From: an uncultured Bacilli bacterium
Lineage (GTDB): Bacteria > Bacillota_I > Bacilli_A > RF39 > UBA660
Assembly: GCA_934096105.1 (NCBI GenBank)
Contig: CAKOLH010000022.1
Coordinates: forward strand, 1 to 15,128
Direction: 5' to 3'
DNA length: 15,128 nucleotides
In this document: positions 1 to 6,692 of the stretch, one piece after another
Layout of the letters: each line of letters starts with the position of its first letter
Position numbering within the stretch: the first letter of the stretch is position 1
Notes under the pieces: generated by a model
Database searches by the model: none
Seen by the model: the letters and a program-made list of their open reading frames with translations, nothing else
Told to the model about the DNA's origin: nothing
Program-made: the position numbers and the translations under genes

Positions 1-1184
1 TTACCAGCATAACCTCTTCCCATTACCTCATAAGTTGTTATATTACCACTTTTTGTTTTAGATAATATACTAAAACTATCATCTGGTTCTTTATTTAATA
101 CCTTAGTACTTATTATTACTCCTAGTACTAGGGCTATTATAGTACTTAGAAACATTAATGATATTTTAATTATTTTTTTATTATATAGTTTTATACTTAA
201 ATAATTTATTAGTATTGTTATTAAGTTAACTATTAATATTGATATTAATACTCCTTCTGGTAATGGAGTTAAATATCTAATAAACATGGTTATGATACCT
301 AAGAATACACCACTTATTAACTGGCCGGTATTAGTAATTGGTGTCGTTACTGGGTCGGTAGCCATAAAGACTGCTCCAAAAAGTAGACCTCCAGATAATA
401 TGTTAAATAGGATAAACCATAGTCCAATATCTTTAGTTATACATATTACCGAACTTATTAATACTACAGTTAATACATAGGATACTGGTATGCGCCATTT
501 AATCATTTTTTTATAGGTTAAATAGATAAAGCTTACTATACATAGTAGTGATGATGTTTCTCCTATAGCACCCGGTATATTACCAAAGAAGAAATTTAAT
601 AGACTACCAAATGGTGCTACTAATTTATCATAAGTAAGAACATAACTACCTGCGGTCATATTTGATAATGGTGTTGCACTACTTATGGTATCTACTTCAT
701 ATGGATTTAGATATCCTCCTACTAGAGATGAAAATATTACGGTTATGAAGAGGCTTCCTGCTAGAGCAGGATTTAGTTTGTTTTTACCAATGCCTCCTGT
801 TAATACTTTTGATAGAGATGCTATTATACTACCTAGTATTACTAAGTATAATGGTGTATTTATGGATATTACTAGGCTTAGGAATACTCCTGGTATTATA
901 GCATAGTCTTCGGTAAATAATTCATAAATACTTTTTTTATTCTTTCTAATTAGATAGTATAGGTACTCTGTTAATAAACCAGTAAGTGAAGCTACTACAG
1001 CGAATATTAATGGTTTAAATACTAGGTATAGACTACCATAACCTTTTATTACAGGATATATACCATTTTTATAGGTAGAGAATAATATAAAGAAAGATAA
1101 TATTATTAAAATGGTATACATCATATCAGAAGTTTTATTTTTACTTTTTAGATAACTTCCATTTCTTACTTTGAATTCTCTCAT
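1..1184 (-). CDS. rnfD: Rnf complex subunit RnfD, probably fused to an RnfG-like FMN-binding domain (3' end outside window)
   Basis: Membrane subunit of the Rnf complex, which couples electron flow from reduced ferredoxin to NAD+ with ion export. I translated it by hand: ATG at 1184, sharing ATGA with the rnfC stop, then 394 codons without a stop to the window edge. Seen: many hydrophobic segments, TGGIGKNKLNPALAG (residues about 129-143), SSATPL with Thr171 where RnfD carries covalently bound FMN, and FMATDPVTTP (about 273-282). These are RnfD family signatures. RnfD usually ends at about 310-350 residues. Here, after about residue 334, there is a further membrane helix (about 337-360), a short linker, and YEVMGRGYAG at 385-394, which resembles the start of the RnfG FMN-binding region. 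I infer an RnfD-RnfG fusion; the RnfG part is mostly out of view. The RnfD identity is secure, the fusion moderately so. Confidence 0.9.
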   Translation of the reverse strand, partial: MREFKVRNGSYLKSKNKTSDMMYTILIILSFFILFSTYKNGIYPVIKGYGSLYLVFKPLIFAVVASLTGLLTEYLYYLIRKNKKSIYELFTEDYAIIPGVFLSLVISINTPLYLVILGSIIASLSKVLTGGIGKNKLNPALAGSLFITVIFSSLVGGYLNPYEVDTISSATPLSNMTAGSYVLTYDKLVAPFGSLLNFFFGNIPGAIGETSSLLCIVSFIYLTYKKMIKWRIPVSYVLTVVLISSVICITKDIGLWFILFNILSGGLLFGAVFMATDPVTTPITNTGQLISGVFLGIITMFIRYLTPLPEGVLISILIVNLITILINYLSIKLYNKKIIKISLMFLSTIIALVLGVIISTKVLNKEPDDSFSILSKTKSGNITTYEVMGRGYAG

Positions 1185-2422
1185 TTATCATTCACCTTCT
1201 CTTTAGCGGCTTTTACAAATTCTCTTACTTCTATTTTTGAAGGACATATATAAGAACATAGTCCACATTCTATGCATTCATCCGCTTTTAGACATTCTAG
1301 TTCTTTGATATTACTGATATTTTTCATAATAAGAGCTGGGTATATTCCGGCAGGACATACTTCAAGACATTTACCACATGATATACATGGTAATGATCTA
1401 GTAAAGTTATTTTCTATGACAAGTATGGCATTTATATCTTTAGTGATTATTAAGTCATCTGTAGGAATACTCTTTCCCATCATTGGGCCACCAGCGATAA
1501 AAAGTGGATTCTTTAGTTTTTTATAACCATCTAGTGAGGCTATTACTTCACTAGCGAGAGTACCTATTTTTACTTTGACATTAGTCTTTTTCTTTATACC
1601 GGGGCCAGTAATGGTAATTATTCTTTCTGTTAATGGTCTATTATATTTTAGCATTTCATAGATTGCATAAATGGTACTAACATTACTAACTAGTATACCT
1701 TTTTCAATTGGGTATTTATCGTACTCTATTCCAAGAGTATCTCTTACTACTAGTCTTTCCCAGCCATTTGGATAGGCATCTTTTACTAGTTTTAAACTTA
1801 TATTAGGGTATGTACCTATATGTTTAGTAAAGGCATTTATTACTTTGGTACTATCCTCTTTTACGACAATGTAACTCTTCTTTAGACTCATGATAGTCAT
1901 TATTTTATCGACAGCCTCAAGTATTTCTTCAGCACTATTTTTCATTAAGGCTTTATCGCAAGATACAAATGGTTCACATTCAACACCATTTACTAAAAGA
2001 TATTTAGTGTTATCATTATCATACTTTAAGAAGGTAGGAAAATCACTTCCTCCTAGTCCAGTGATACCATTTTCTCTAAGAGCATTTATAAATTCTTCTT
2101 TAGTATAGTCTTTCTTAGCTACTACCTTACTTTTCTCATACTTTTCTTTAAAGTCATTTTCTATTACAACACATTTAATTTTTTTACCATTATTAATTGT
2201 CTTAGTATCTCCTACTAGAGCATAACCTGATACTGAACTATGTATAGGAAAGTTTATCTTTTCATTGATGGCAATTACCTGTCCTTTATGAATATAATCT
2301 CCACCTTTTACTAGATGCTTATATTCTACTCCATTTTTATTTTCAAGGGGTATATAAACTAATTCTGGTTTTAAATAATTATCTATTTTATATAAAACAT
2401 CACTATCAATATGTACTCTCAT
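1181..2422 (-). CDS. rnfC: Rnf complex subunit RnfC (NADH/flavin and 2[4Fe-4S] subunit)
   Basis: Peripheral subunit of the Rnf ferredoxin:NAD+ oxidoreductase, thought to hold the NADH-side flavin and pass electrons through two iron-sulfur clusters. 413 residues, close to family length. Seen: an N-terminal RnfC barrel-like region (about 20-95), GLGGSDFPTFLK at 122-133 (the family form is usually GGAGFPT, so the Ala-Gly pair is replaced by Ser-Asp), LLVNGVECEP at 142-151, GGPMMG at 311-316, and two ferredoxin-type motifs with Cys 346/349/352/356 and 383/386/389/393. The start is supported by AGAGGAG 6-13 nt upstream. The stop TGA overlaps the rnfD start, so the two are translationally coupled. 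An extended -10 lies just upstream (2442-2450). The remaining rnf genes (A, B, E) are not in the window and may follow downstream of rnfD. Confidence 0.95.
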   Translation of the reverse strand: MRVHIDSDVLYKIDNYLKPELVYIPLENKNGVEYKHLVKGGDYIHKGQVIAINEKINFPIHSSVSGYALVGDTKTINNGKKIKCVVIENDFKEKYEKSKVVAKKDYTKEEFINALRENGITGLGGSDFPTFLKYDNDNTKYLLVNGVECEPFVSCDKALMKNSAEEILEAVDKIMTIMSLKKSYIVVKEDSTKVINAFTKHIGTYPNISLKLVKDAYPNGWERLVVRDTLGIEYDKYPIEKGILVSNVSTIYAIYEMLKYNRPLTERIITITGPGIKKKTNVKVKIGTLASEVIASLDGYKKLKNPLFIAGGPMMGKSIPTDDLIITKDINAILVIENNFTRSLPCISCGKCLEVCPAGIYPALIMKNISNIKELECLKADECIECGLCSYICPSKIEVREFVKAAKEKVNDK

Positions 2423-2441
2423 TTCTATTCTCCTCTAGTAT

Positions 2442-2450
2442 ATAATAGCA
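2442..2450 (-). promoter_or_regulatory. Extended -10 promoter for rnfC (candidate)
   Basis: Minus strand reads TGCTATTAT, an extended -10 (TGnTATAAT type) with no clear -35. It lies between the upstream terminator (2459-2486) and rnfC. The predicted start, near 2435, falls on the Shine-Dalgarno, giving a leader of about 13 nt, similar to other genes here. Confidence 0.4.
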
Positions 2451-2458
2451 TAAAATGG

Positions 2459-2486
2459 AAAAAAAAGATAGTATTTCTACTATCTT
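2459..2486 (-). terminator. Intrinsic terminator of the rhomboid operon
   Basis: Perfect 9-bp stem AAGATAGTA/TACTATCTT (2465-2473 with 2478-2486), 4-nt loop, followed on the minus strand by eight T (2466-2459). It overlaps the TAG stop of the 248-aa gene, and it separates that operon from rnfC. Confidence 0.85.
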
Positions 2487-3226
2487 GCTGATGTTTTTTT
2501 GATTTCTTCTTTTCCTGCAAAAAATTCAGCATTAATATTTTCATATATTTTTTTTGTTTCTTCATACGATTTAGCAAGTTTCATATTTATATAATGTTTT
2601 GCTATAGTACTATATTCTGTACTTTTAGGCTTACATTGTTCATCTAGTTTTTGTTTTATATCATTAATCATATTATTTTTACTTACCGCTATTGCATGCA
2701 CTGATAGTAGTAATTCTTTCATAGATACTATTTTTTCTAAGTCTTGATTATTAATGATTTCATGATGAACTTTGTCATTTTTACCATATAGCATGCTATT
2801 TATAAATACTCTATAGCATTCATCTTTTGCTTTTTTAAAATTTTCTAATTCTATTATTGGTCCATGTACTGTACTTGCATAATCTAATTCAGCATCAAGA
2901 TCATCCATGGCTTCTTTTATAGAAGCAAATAATTGTGATTCTATAGTACAATATGGCTCCCCGCTATAAAACTCTTCAACATCTTTTGGTAAATGATATA
3001 CTTTTTTCTTTTCTAAATCTATATCTTTAAACAAGTCCCTTACATATTCAAATACTATTAATAGTTGATAATCTAAATAGATTTGTTCTCTTATCATTTC
3101 TTCTTTTTTACCATAAGGTTCTGAAGATACTGAATTTAATTTTGTATTATATGCTTTTTCTAATTGTTCATGTGTATAATTTCCATTTAATTTAAATGTT
3201 TCTAATGCTTCTCCTATTGTTCTCAT
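2480..3226 (-). CDS. Conserved-looking hypothetical protein co-transcribed with the rhomboid protease
   Basis: I do not recognise this 248-residue protein. It is hydrophilic, without signal peptide or membrane segment, and looks largely alpha-helical. The first 60 residues (IGEALETFKL, then THEQLEKAYNTKL and a charged helix) loosely recall the helix layout of a J-domain, but the His-Pro-Asp signature is absent, so this is only a resemblance. Residues 107-135 contain a small acidic stretch (EAMDDLDAELDY). The start is set by GGAGG at 3234-3238, which overlaps the end of the rhomboid gene; only 4 nt separate the rhomboid stop from this ATG, so the two are almost certainly one transcript and translationally coupled. 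A role as cytosolic partner or adaptor of the rhomboid is a guess from context. Confidence 0.8.
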   Translation of the reverse strand: MRTIGEALETFKLNGNYTHEQLEKAYNTKLNSVSSEPYGKKEEMIREQIYLDYQLLIVFEYVRDLFKDIDLEKKKVYHLPKDVEEFYSGEPYCTIESQLFASIKEAMDDLDAELDYASTVHGPIIELENFKKAKDECYRVFINSMLYGKNDKVHHEIINNQDLEKIVSMKELLLSVHAIAVSKNNMINDIKQKLDEQCKPKSTEYSTIAKHYINMKLAKSYEETKKIYENINAEFFAGKEEIKKTSAR

Positions 3227-3230
3227 TTTA

Positions 3231-4361
3231 TTACCTCCAAAAAGCTAAATATGAAATAAATATTAAATATATTATTGTTAATATTGTTCCATTTATTATG
3301 TCCTTTGTTTTTGATTTATCTGGTATTCCTACCATCATTGCCACTAGTACTCCACCAACAAGACCACCTATATGGGCCGCTAAGTCTATTCCTTCTGCAA
3401 GAAAACCTATTATTAGATTTACAACAATTATTGGAACCACGGATCTTTTTATAGCTTCTCCTAGATAAGTACGATAATGAATACCAAAGTATAGAAGAGC
3501 TCCTAGTAGACCAAAGATAGCTCCTGATGCTCCTGCTGATATAGTGTTATGAGTAAAAGCTAGTGACATTATACTACCAGATATTCCACTTAATATAAAT
3601 ATTATTATGTATTTTATTTTGCCAAATAAACTTTCTACTTCTCTACCTATAATGTATAATGAATACATATTACATAATAGGTGCATTATTCCAATATGTA
3701 AAAATATACAAGTAAATAGTCTATAATATTCACCCTTCTTTACTAGAACATCTAAGTTAGCTCCAAATTTTAATAATGTTTGACTATTAGTACTTCCTCC
3801 GGATATTTCCATTAGTACAAATAGTATTATACATATTGCCATAATTATATAAGTAACTATTGGTACTTTATATGAAAATATCTTTTCAGCAATCTTATTT
3901 CTATCTTCATTTTTCTTGTTGATGTTATCAGTTACTTTTATAAAATATTCTAAGCCATCTTCTTTTCTATTTGTTTTCTCTACGATATCTGGAAAGGCAC
4001 TTATTAATTTTGGATTGTTTATGTCCTTTTCTTTTTCTATTAATACATCATCACCAGCAAGTATTTTTTCATCTTCAATATCTGTATATATATTAAGTAC
4101 TTTTATTTTAAATGACAATGTTTTTCTTTTTACTTGTTTTACTATTTTTGATAATTTAAACTTATCAAAATCTAGTTGTTCCTTATTATGAATATGATGG
4201 GATACTATTCTAACTATCTTGTAGTTGTTATCTAGATTTTCAAGCCATATTTCATCATTAATGCCATGTATAATCATTGGTTTATAATTTTCTTCAGTAA
4301 TAAAATAATTTATTAAATTCATTACTAGTAAATCATCACTTTTAATTATTGTTTCTTCCAT
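3231..4361 (-). CDS. Rhomboid-family intramembrane serine protease with N-terminal soluble domain
   Basis: Cleaves membrane proteins within or next to their transmembrane helices. 376 residues from ATG 4361; a longer reading from 4376 is possible, but GGAGG lies between the two ATGs and favours 4361. Seen: a soluble region at about 1-155, then 6-7 membrane helices from about 165 to the end. Catalytic and structural motifs are present: HIGIMHLLCNMYS with His227/Asn231, GASGAIFG with the nucleophile Ser279, and AAHIGGLVGG with the catalytic His330. The layout, with a soluble N-terminal domain before the rhomboid core, recalls Bacillus YqgP/GluP, but the C-terminal TPR part of YqgP is missing. 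Followed after 4 nt by the 248-aa gene. Transcribed from TATAAT at 4381-4386, divergently from the 61-aa gene. Confidence 0.93.
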   Translation of the reverse strand: MEETIIKSDDLLVMNLINYFITEENYKPMIIHGINDEIWLENLDNNYKIVRIVSHHIHNKEQLDFDKFKLSKIVKQVKRKTLSFKIKVLNIYTDIEDEKILAGDDVLIEKEKDINNPKLISAFPDIVEKTNRKEDGLEYFIKVTDNINKKNEDRNKIAEKIFSYKVPIVTYIIMAICIILFVLMEISGGSTNSQTLLKFGANLDVLVKKGEYYRLFTCIFLHIGIMHLLCNMYSLYIIGREVESLFGKIKYIIIFILSGISGSIMSLAFTHNTISAGASGAIFGLLGALLYFGIHYRTYLGEAIKRSVVPIIVVNLIIGFLAEGIDLAAHIGGLVGGVLVAMMVGIPDKSKTKDIINGTILTIIYLIFISYLAFWR

Positions 4362-4380
4362 AGTAAACCTCCACATATAT

Positions 4381-4386
4381 ATTATA
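4381..4386 (-). promoter_or_regulatory. -10 element for the rhomboid operon
   Basis: Perfect TATAAT on the minus strand; the -35 is weak (TTTATT 17 nt upstream). The predicted start near 4374 coincides with the first base of GTGGAGG, so the leader is about 13 nt. Confidence 0.6.
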
Positions 4387-4414
4387 CTAAATTTTAGAAA
4401 ATAAATAAAGTCTT

Positions 4415-4443
4415 TTCACATGATTAATATTTTTAAATATAAT
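4415..4443 (+). promoter_or_regulatory. Sigma-A type promoter of the 61-aa gene
   Basis: TTCACA (4415-4420, five of six matches to TTGACA), 17-nt spacer, perfect TATAAT (4438-4443). The predicted start at 4450 is the first base of the AAAGGAG ribosome site; leader 16 nt. Back-to-back with the rhomboid promoter. Confidence 0.75.
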
Positions 4444-4465
4444 ATAAAGAAAGGAGACTATTTAT

Positions 4466-4651
4466 ATGTATAATAGAAGAATGATGAGACCTATGCCTAT
4501 GAATGGAGATAGGTTTGGTGGTGGATTTTTTGGACCTTTTCTACTTGGTGGTATAACCGGAGGTCTTTTGGCTCCTGCTTTTTATCCTAGACCATATCCA
4601 GTACCATATAATCCATATCCTCCATATCCTAATTATCCAGTATATTATTAA
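4466..4651 (+). CDS. Small Gly/Pro/Tyr-rich protein, unknown function
   Basis: 61 residues, not recognised. The N-terminus is basic and Met-rich (MYNRRMMRPMPM), the middle (about 18-40) is a Gly- and Phe-rich hydrophobic stretch that could enter a membrane (FFGPFLLGGITGGLLAPAF), and the last 20 residues are almost only Pro, Tyr, Asn and Val (PYPVPYNPYPPYPNYPVYY). Such composition is seen in small spore-coat or envelope proteins of Bacillota, but no family can be named. Support for it being real: strong promoter, AAAGGAG 9 nt before the ATG, and a terminator that starts on its stop codon. It is a single-gene transcript. Confidence 0.8.
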   Translation: MYNRRMMRPMPMNGDRFGGGFFGPFLLGGITGGLLAPAFYPRPYPVPYNPYPPYPNYPVYY

Positions 4652-4674
4652 AACACCATATGGTGTTTTTATTG
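4650..4674 (+). terminator. Intrinsic terminator of the 61-aa gene
   Basis: Perfect 8-bp inverted repeat AAAACACC/GGTGTTTT (4650-4657 with 4662-4669) around ATAT, then T residues. It overlaps the TAA stop and its T-run runs into the -35 box of the next promoter. Confidence 0.75.
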
Positions 4675-4700
4675 ATATTTTTATTATATTTTGTTATAAT
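4672..4700 (+). promoter_or_regulatory. Promoter of the RNHCP gene, giving a leaderless transcript
   Basis: TTGATA (4672-4677), 17-nt spacer, TATAAT (4695-4700). Seven bases past the -10 is 4707, the A of the ATG. No Shine-Dalgarno exists between. Confidence 0.75.
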
Positions 4701-4706
4701 TGTATC

Positions 4707-5009
4707 ATGAAAAAGTTTAATATGATTGATGAAAGTTTTATTTGTGAAAATTGTGGCAAAGAAGTTACTAAGCTTGGATATACTGCGAGGGATCACTGTC
4801 CATACTGTTTATATTCTAAACATCTAGATATTAATCCTGGTGATAGAGAAAATACCTGCATGGGACTAATGAGACCTATTGGTATAGAGAAATTTAAAAA
4901 CAGCTATAAGATTATTTATAGCTGTGATAAATGTCATGAGTTACATAAAAATATTATGGCTAATGATGATAACTTTGACTTAATTATTTCATTATCCAAA
5001 AATATTTAA
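4707..5009 (+). CDS. RNHCP-domain zinc-ribbon protein
   Basis: Small (100 residues) cytosolic protein of the RNHCP family, named after its Arg-Asn-His-Cys-Pro motif; the biochemical role of the family is not known to me. Seen: CENCGKEV at 13-20, RDHCPYCLYSKHLD at 29-42 (Asp replaces the Asn of the name motif), and a C-terminal CDKCHELH at 73-80. The paired CxxC motifs suggest a zinc ribbon. Start: the ATG at 4707 lies exactly where transcription is predicted to begin and there is no ribosome site before it or before the later Met6, so the mRNA is probably leaderless. A perfect 10-bp inverted repeat (4900-4925) lies within the coding region. The stop overlaps the convergent gene's stop by TTA/TAA sharing at 5006-5009. 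Confidence 0.88.
   Translation: MKKFNMIDESFICENCGKEVTKLGYTARDHCPYCLYSKHLDINPGDRENTCMGLMRPIGIEKFKNSYKIIYSCDKCHELHKNIMANDDNFDLIISLSKNI
4900..4925. repeat. Intragenic perfect inverted repeat
   Basis: ACAGCTATAA (4900-4909) and TTATAGCTGT (4916-4925) flank GATTAT inside the RNHCP gene; the segment encodes NSYKIIYSC. No T-run follows it, so it is not a standard terminator. Confidence 0.6.
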
Positions 5010-5452
5010 AATAAACTTGGTAATAAATCTAGTATAAGTACAAACACAAATAATATTACTATGATAAGAAGTGCGATTTTAAATTCTTTAGTAAGATTTA
5101 AATTGAACTTCTTTTTTTTAGGTTTGTTATCAGTTGTTACATAAGTTTTCTTTACATTTGTATTATTAACATTCTGATTATTAGTAGTATTTTGACTACT
5201 AGCTACATTCATGTTGTTATTATATTGATTCTGCACATTAGCTGAATTTTGATTCATAGTATTTTGATTATTTGTAAGTGGTATGTTATTAGTTGTATTA
5301 ACTGGATTATTTTGAACAGTATTTACTGACTTTATGTTGACATCCATAGTATCATTTATATCTATACTAGGATTACTAATTGCGGTATTTAAATTACCAG
5401 TAGCCCTATAGGGTGTAACATTTTCTAATTTTTTATCATCATCATAATTCAT
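5006..5452 (-). CDS. Asn-rich tail-anchored membrane protein, unknown function
   Basis: 148 residues. Residues 1-100 are low in complexity and dominated by Asn, Thr, Gln and Val (for example NNQNTMNQNSANVQNQYNNN); then a lysine patch (PKKKK, about 112-116) and a single hydrophobic helix at about 126-145 reaching the C-terminus. The positive patch before the helix predicts a cytosolic N-terminal part and a C-terminal anchor. The family is not recognised. AAGGAGG lies 6 nt before the ATG. It follows the 377-aa gene by 44 nt with a hairpin between (5474-5498) and I see no promoter of its own, so it probably depends on read-through from upstream. Its stop overlaps the convergent RNHCP stop. Confidence 0.75.
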   Translation of the reverse strand: MNYDDDKKLENVTPYRATGNLNTAISNPSIDINDTMDVNIKSVNTVQNNPVNTTNNIPLTNNQNTMNQNSANVQNQYNNNMNVASSQNTTNNQNVNNTNVKKTYVTTDNKPKKKKFNLNLTKEFKIALLIIVILFVFVLILDLLPSLF

Positions 5453-5473
5453 TTAAATACCTCCTTAAGATTG

Positions 5474-5498
5474 AAAAGATTTAGATTAACTAAATCTT
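5474..5498 (-). terminator. Intercistronic hairpin, possible weak terminator
   Basis: 9-bp perfect stem AAGATTTAG/CTAAATCTT (5476-5484 with 5490-5498) with a 5-nt loop; the T-run after it on the minus strand is poor (TTC). It overlaps the stop of the 377-aa gene. It may partly stop transcription or stabilise the upstream mRNA. Confidence 0.5.
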
Positions 5499-6630
5499 AT
5501 AAATTCCAATTACCATTATTTTGATTATTAGGTACATTACCATTCATTACAAAGTTTGATCCACCTTGTACTAAATTATTGTTATAACCATTCATGTTGT
5601 TTACTGACTCCTGTGGCATCTGATTCATATTTGGCATAGGCTTAGGAATACCATTTGGAACATTGTTTACCATATTATTTGGTATATTGTTTGTATTCGT
5701 TTGATTCATTGGCTCTACTACTGGTGCACTAGGAATATTAACATTTGGTATTACACTAGGGCCCGCCATTTGTGGCATAGCATTTGGTATTGGTGTTGGA
5801 GTAACTCCACCCATTTGAACTCCAGGAGTTGCCTCTGGAATAGAATTTTGCATTGGTTCTGGTGTAGGTACTGTCATTTGTGGTGCTACACTAGGCATAG
5901 GATTTGGTATGCTACTTGGCATACTTGGTACCTCAGTAGGCTCTGTAACAGGAGCTATACCACTATTTATTCCATTATTTAATATTGGTGTTGGTTCAAC
6001 AGGTTTTGGTATTGATACCTCTCTTGGTTCAAATTTTGGTGTCTGCTCTGAAGCTGGAATAAAGAAAGAATCATTACTATTCATATTTGAATTTACTTCA
6101 GGTATGTTATTTACTACATTAGGAGTATTTTCAAAATTATTACTCATATTCATTCCCATTGTATTTATGTTTGAATTTATACTTTGATTCAAATTATTAT
6201 TTGTGTTTTCAGGCATATTTCCCATCATATTCATATTTTGATTTATATTCTGTGCCATATTATTTGACATACTCATATCTTGATTATTCATCATCATATT
6301 GTTATTTGACATATTATTATTCATCATATTATCAGTATTAGGACTCATCATATTATTAAAGTTTTGATTCATCATCATACCATTATTCATATCATTATAG
6401 CCTATATTCATATTTTGATTCATTGAATTATAATTCATATCCATACCTTGATTCATCGTATTTAAATCATTGGTAGGAATACTATTATTATTTGTAGTCT
6501 CACTTTTTTCTCTTAGTTTCTTCTTCCTTTTAGTATCCGCTAGAAAGCCTACTACTGTAATTAATAGAATAACTAATACAATCAAAACCCACACATAATA
6601 TTCTAATAAAAAATCTACTACCATTTGCAT
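5497..6630 (-). CDS. N-anchored membrane protein with long Asn/Met-rich and Pro-rich cytosolic region
   Basis: 377 residues, not recognised. A single helix at about 10-31 (VWVLIVLVILLITVVGFLAD) is followed by TKRKKKLREK, so the long C-terminal part should be cytosolic. Residues about 45-180 are built almost wholly of Asn, Met, Ser and Gln, with repeated MNNN/NMNM units; residues 190-330 are rich in Pro, Val, Met and Glu (TPEP, PMPS, PTPIP); the end is Asn/Gly-rich again. No folded domain is evident. The start is supported by GGAGG 8 nt upstream of 6630. The gene follows ezrA by 62 nt in the same direction; a TATATT-like -10 is present in the gap, but a shared transcript is also possible. Repeated AAT/ATG codons make length variation by slippage likely. 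A scaffold or prion-like role near the divisome is speculation. Confidence 0.8.
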   Translation of the reverse strand: MQMVVDFLLEYYVWVLIVLVILLITVVGFLADTKRKKKLREKSETTNNNSIPTNDLNTMNQGMDMNYNSMNQNMNIGYNDMNNGMMMNQNFNNMMSPNTDNMMNNNMSNNNMMMNNQDMSMSNNMAQNINQNMNMMGNMPENTNNNLNQSINSNINTMGMNMSNNFENTPNVVNNIPEVNSNMNSNDSFFIPASEQTPKFEPREVSIPKPVEPTPILNNGINSGIAPVTEPTEVPSMPSSIPNPMPSVAPQMTVPTPEPMQNSIPEATPGVQMGGVTPTPIPNAMPQMAGPSVIPNVNIPSAPVVEPMNQTNTNNIPNNMVNNVPNGIPKPMPNMNQMPQESVNNMNGYNNNLVQGGSNFVMNGNVPNNQNNGNWNL

Positions 6631-6692
6631 AATTTTTTCCTCCCTATTTACTCTAATATAAGAATATCATAAATAACTTAAAAAATCAATAA

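Noticed and set aside
2480..3226. J-domain co-chaperone
   Set aside because: Helix pattern is suggestive at the N-terminus, but the His-Pro-Asp motif is missing and no other DnaJ feature is present.
5701..6341. Plus-strand open frames opposite the Asn/Met-rich gene
   Set aside because: They are mirror frames of a low-complexity gene with a clear ribosome site and membrane helix on the minus strand; their Tyr/Ser/Trp repeats are by-products.
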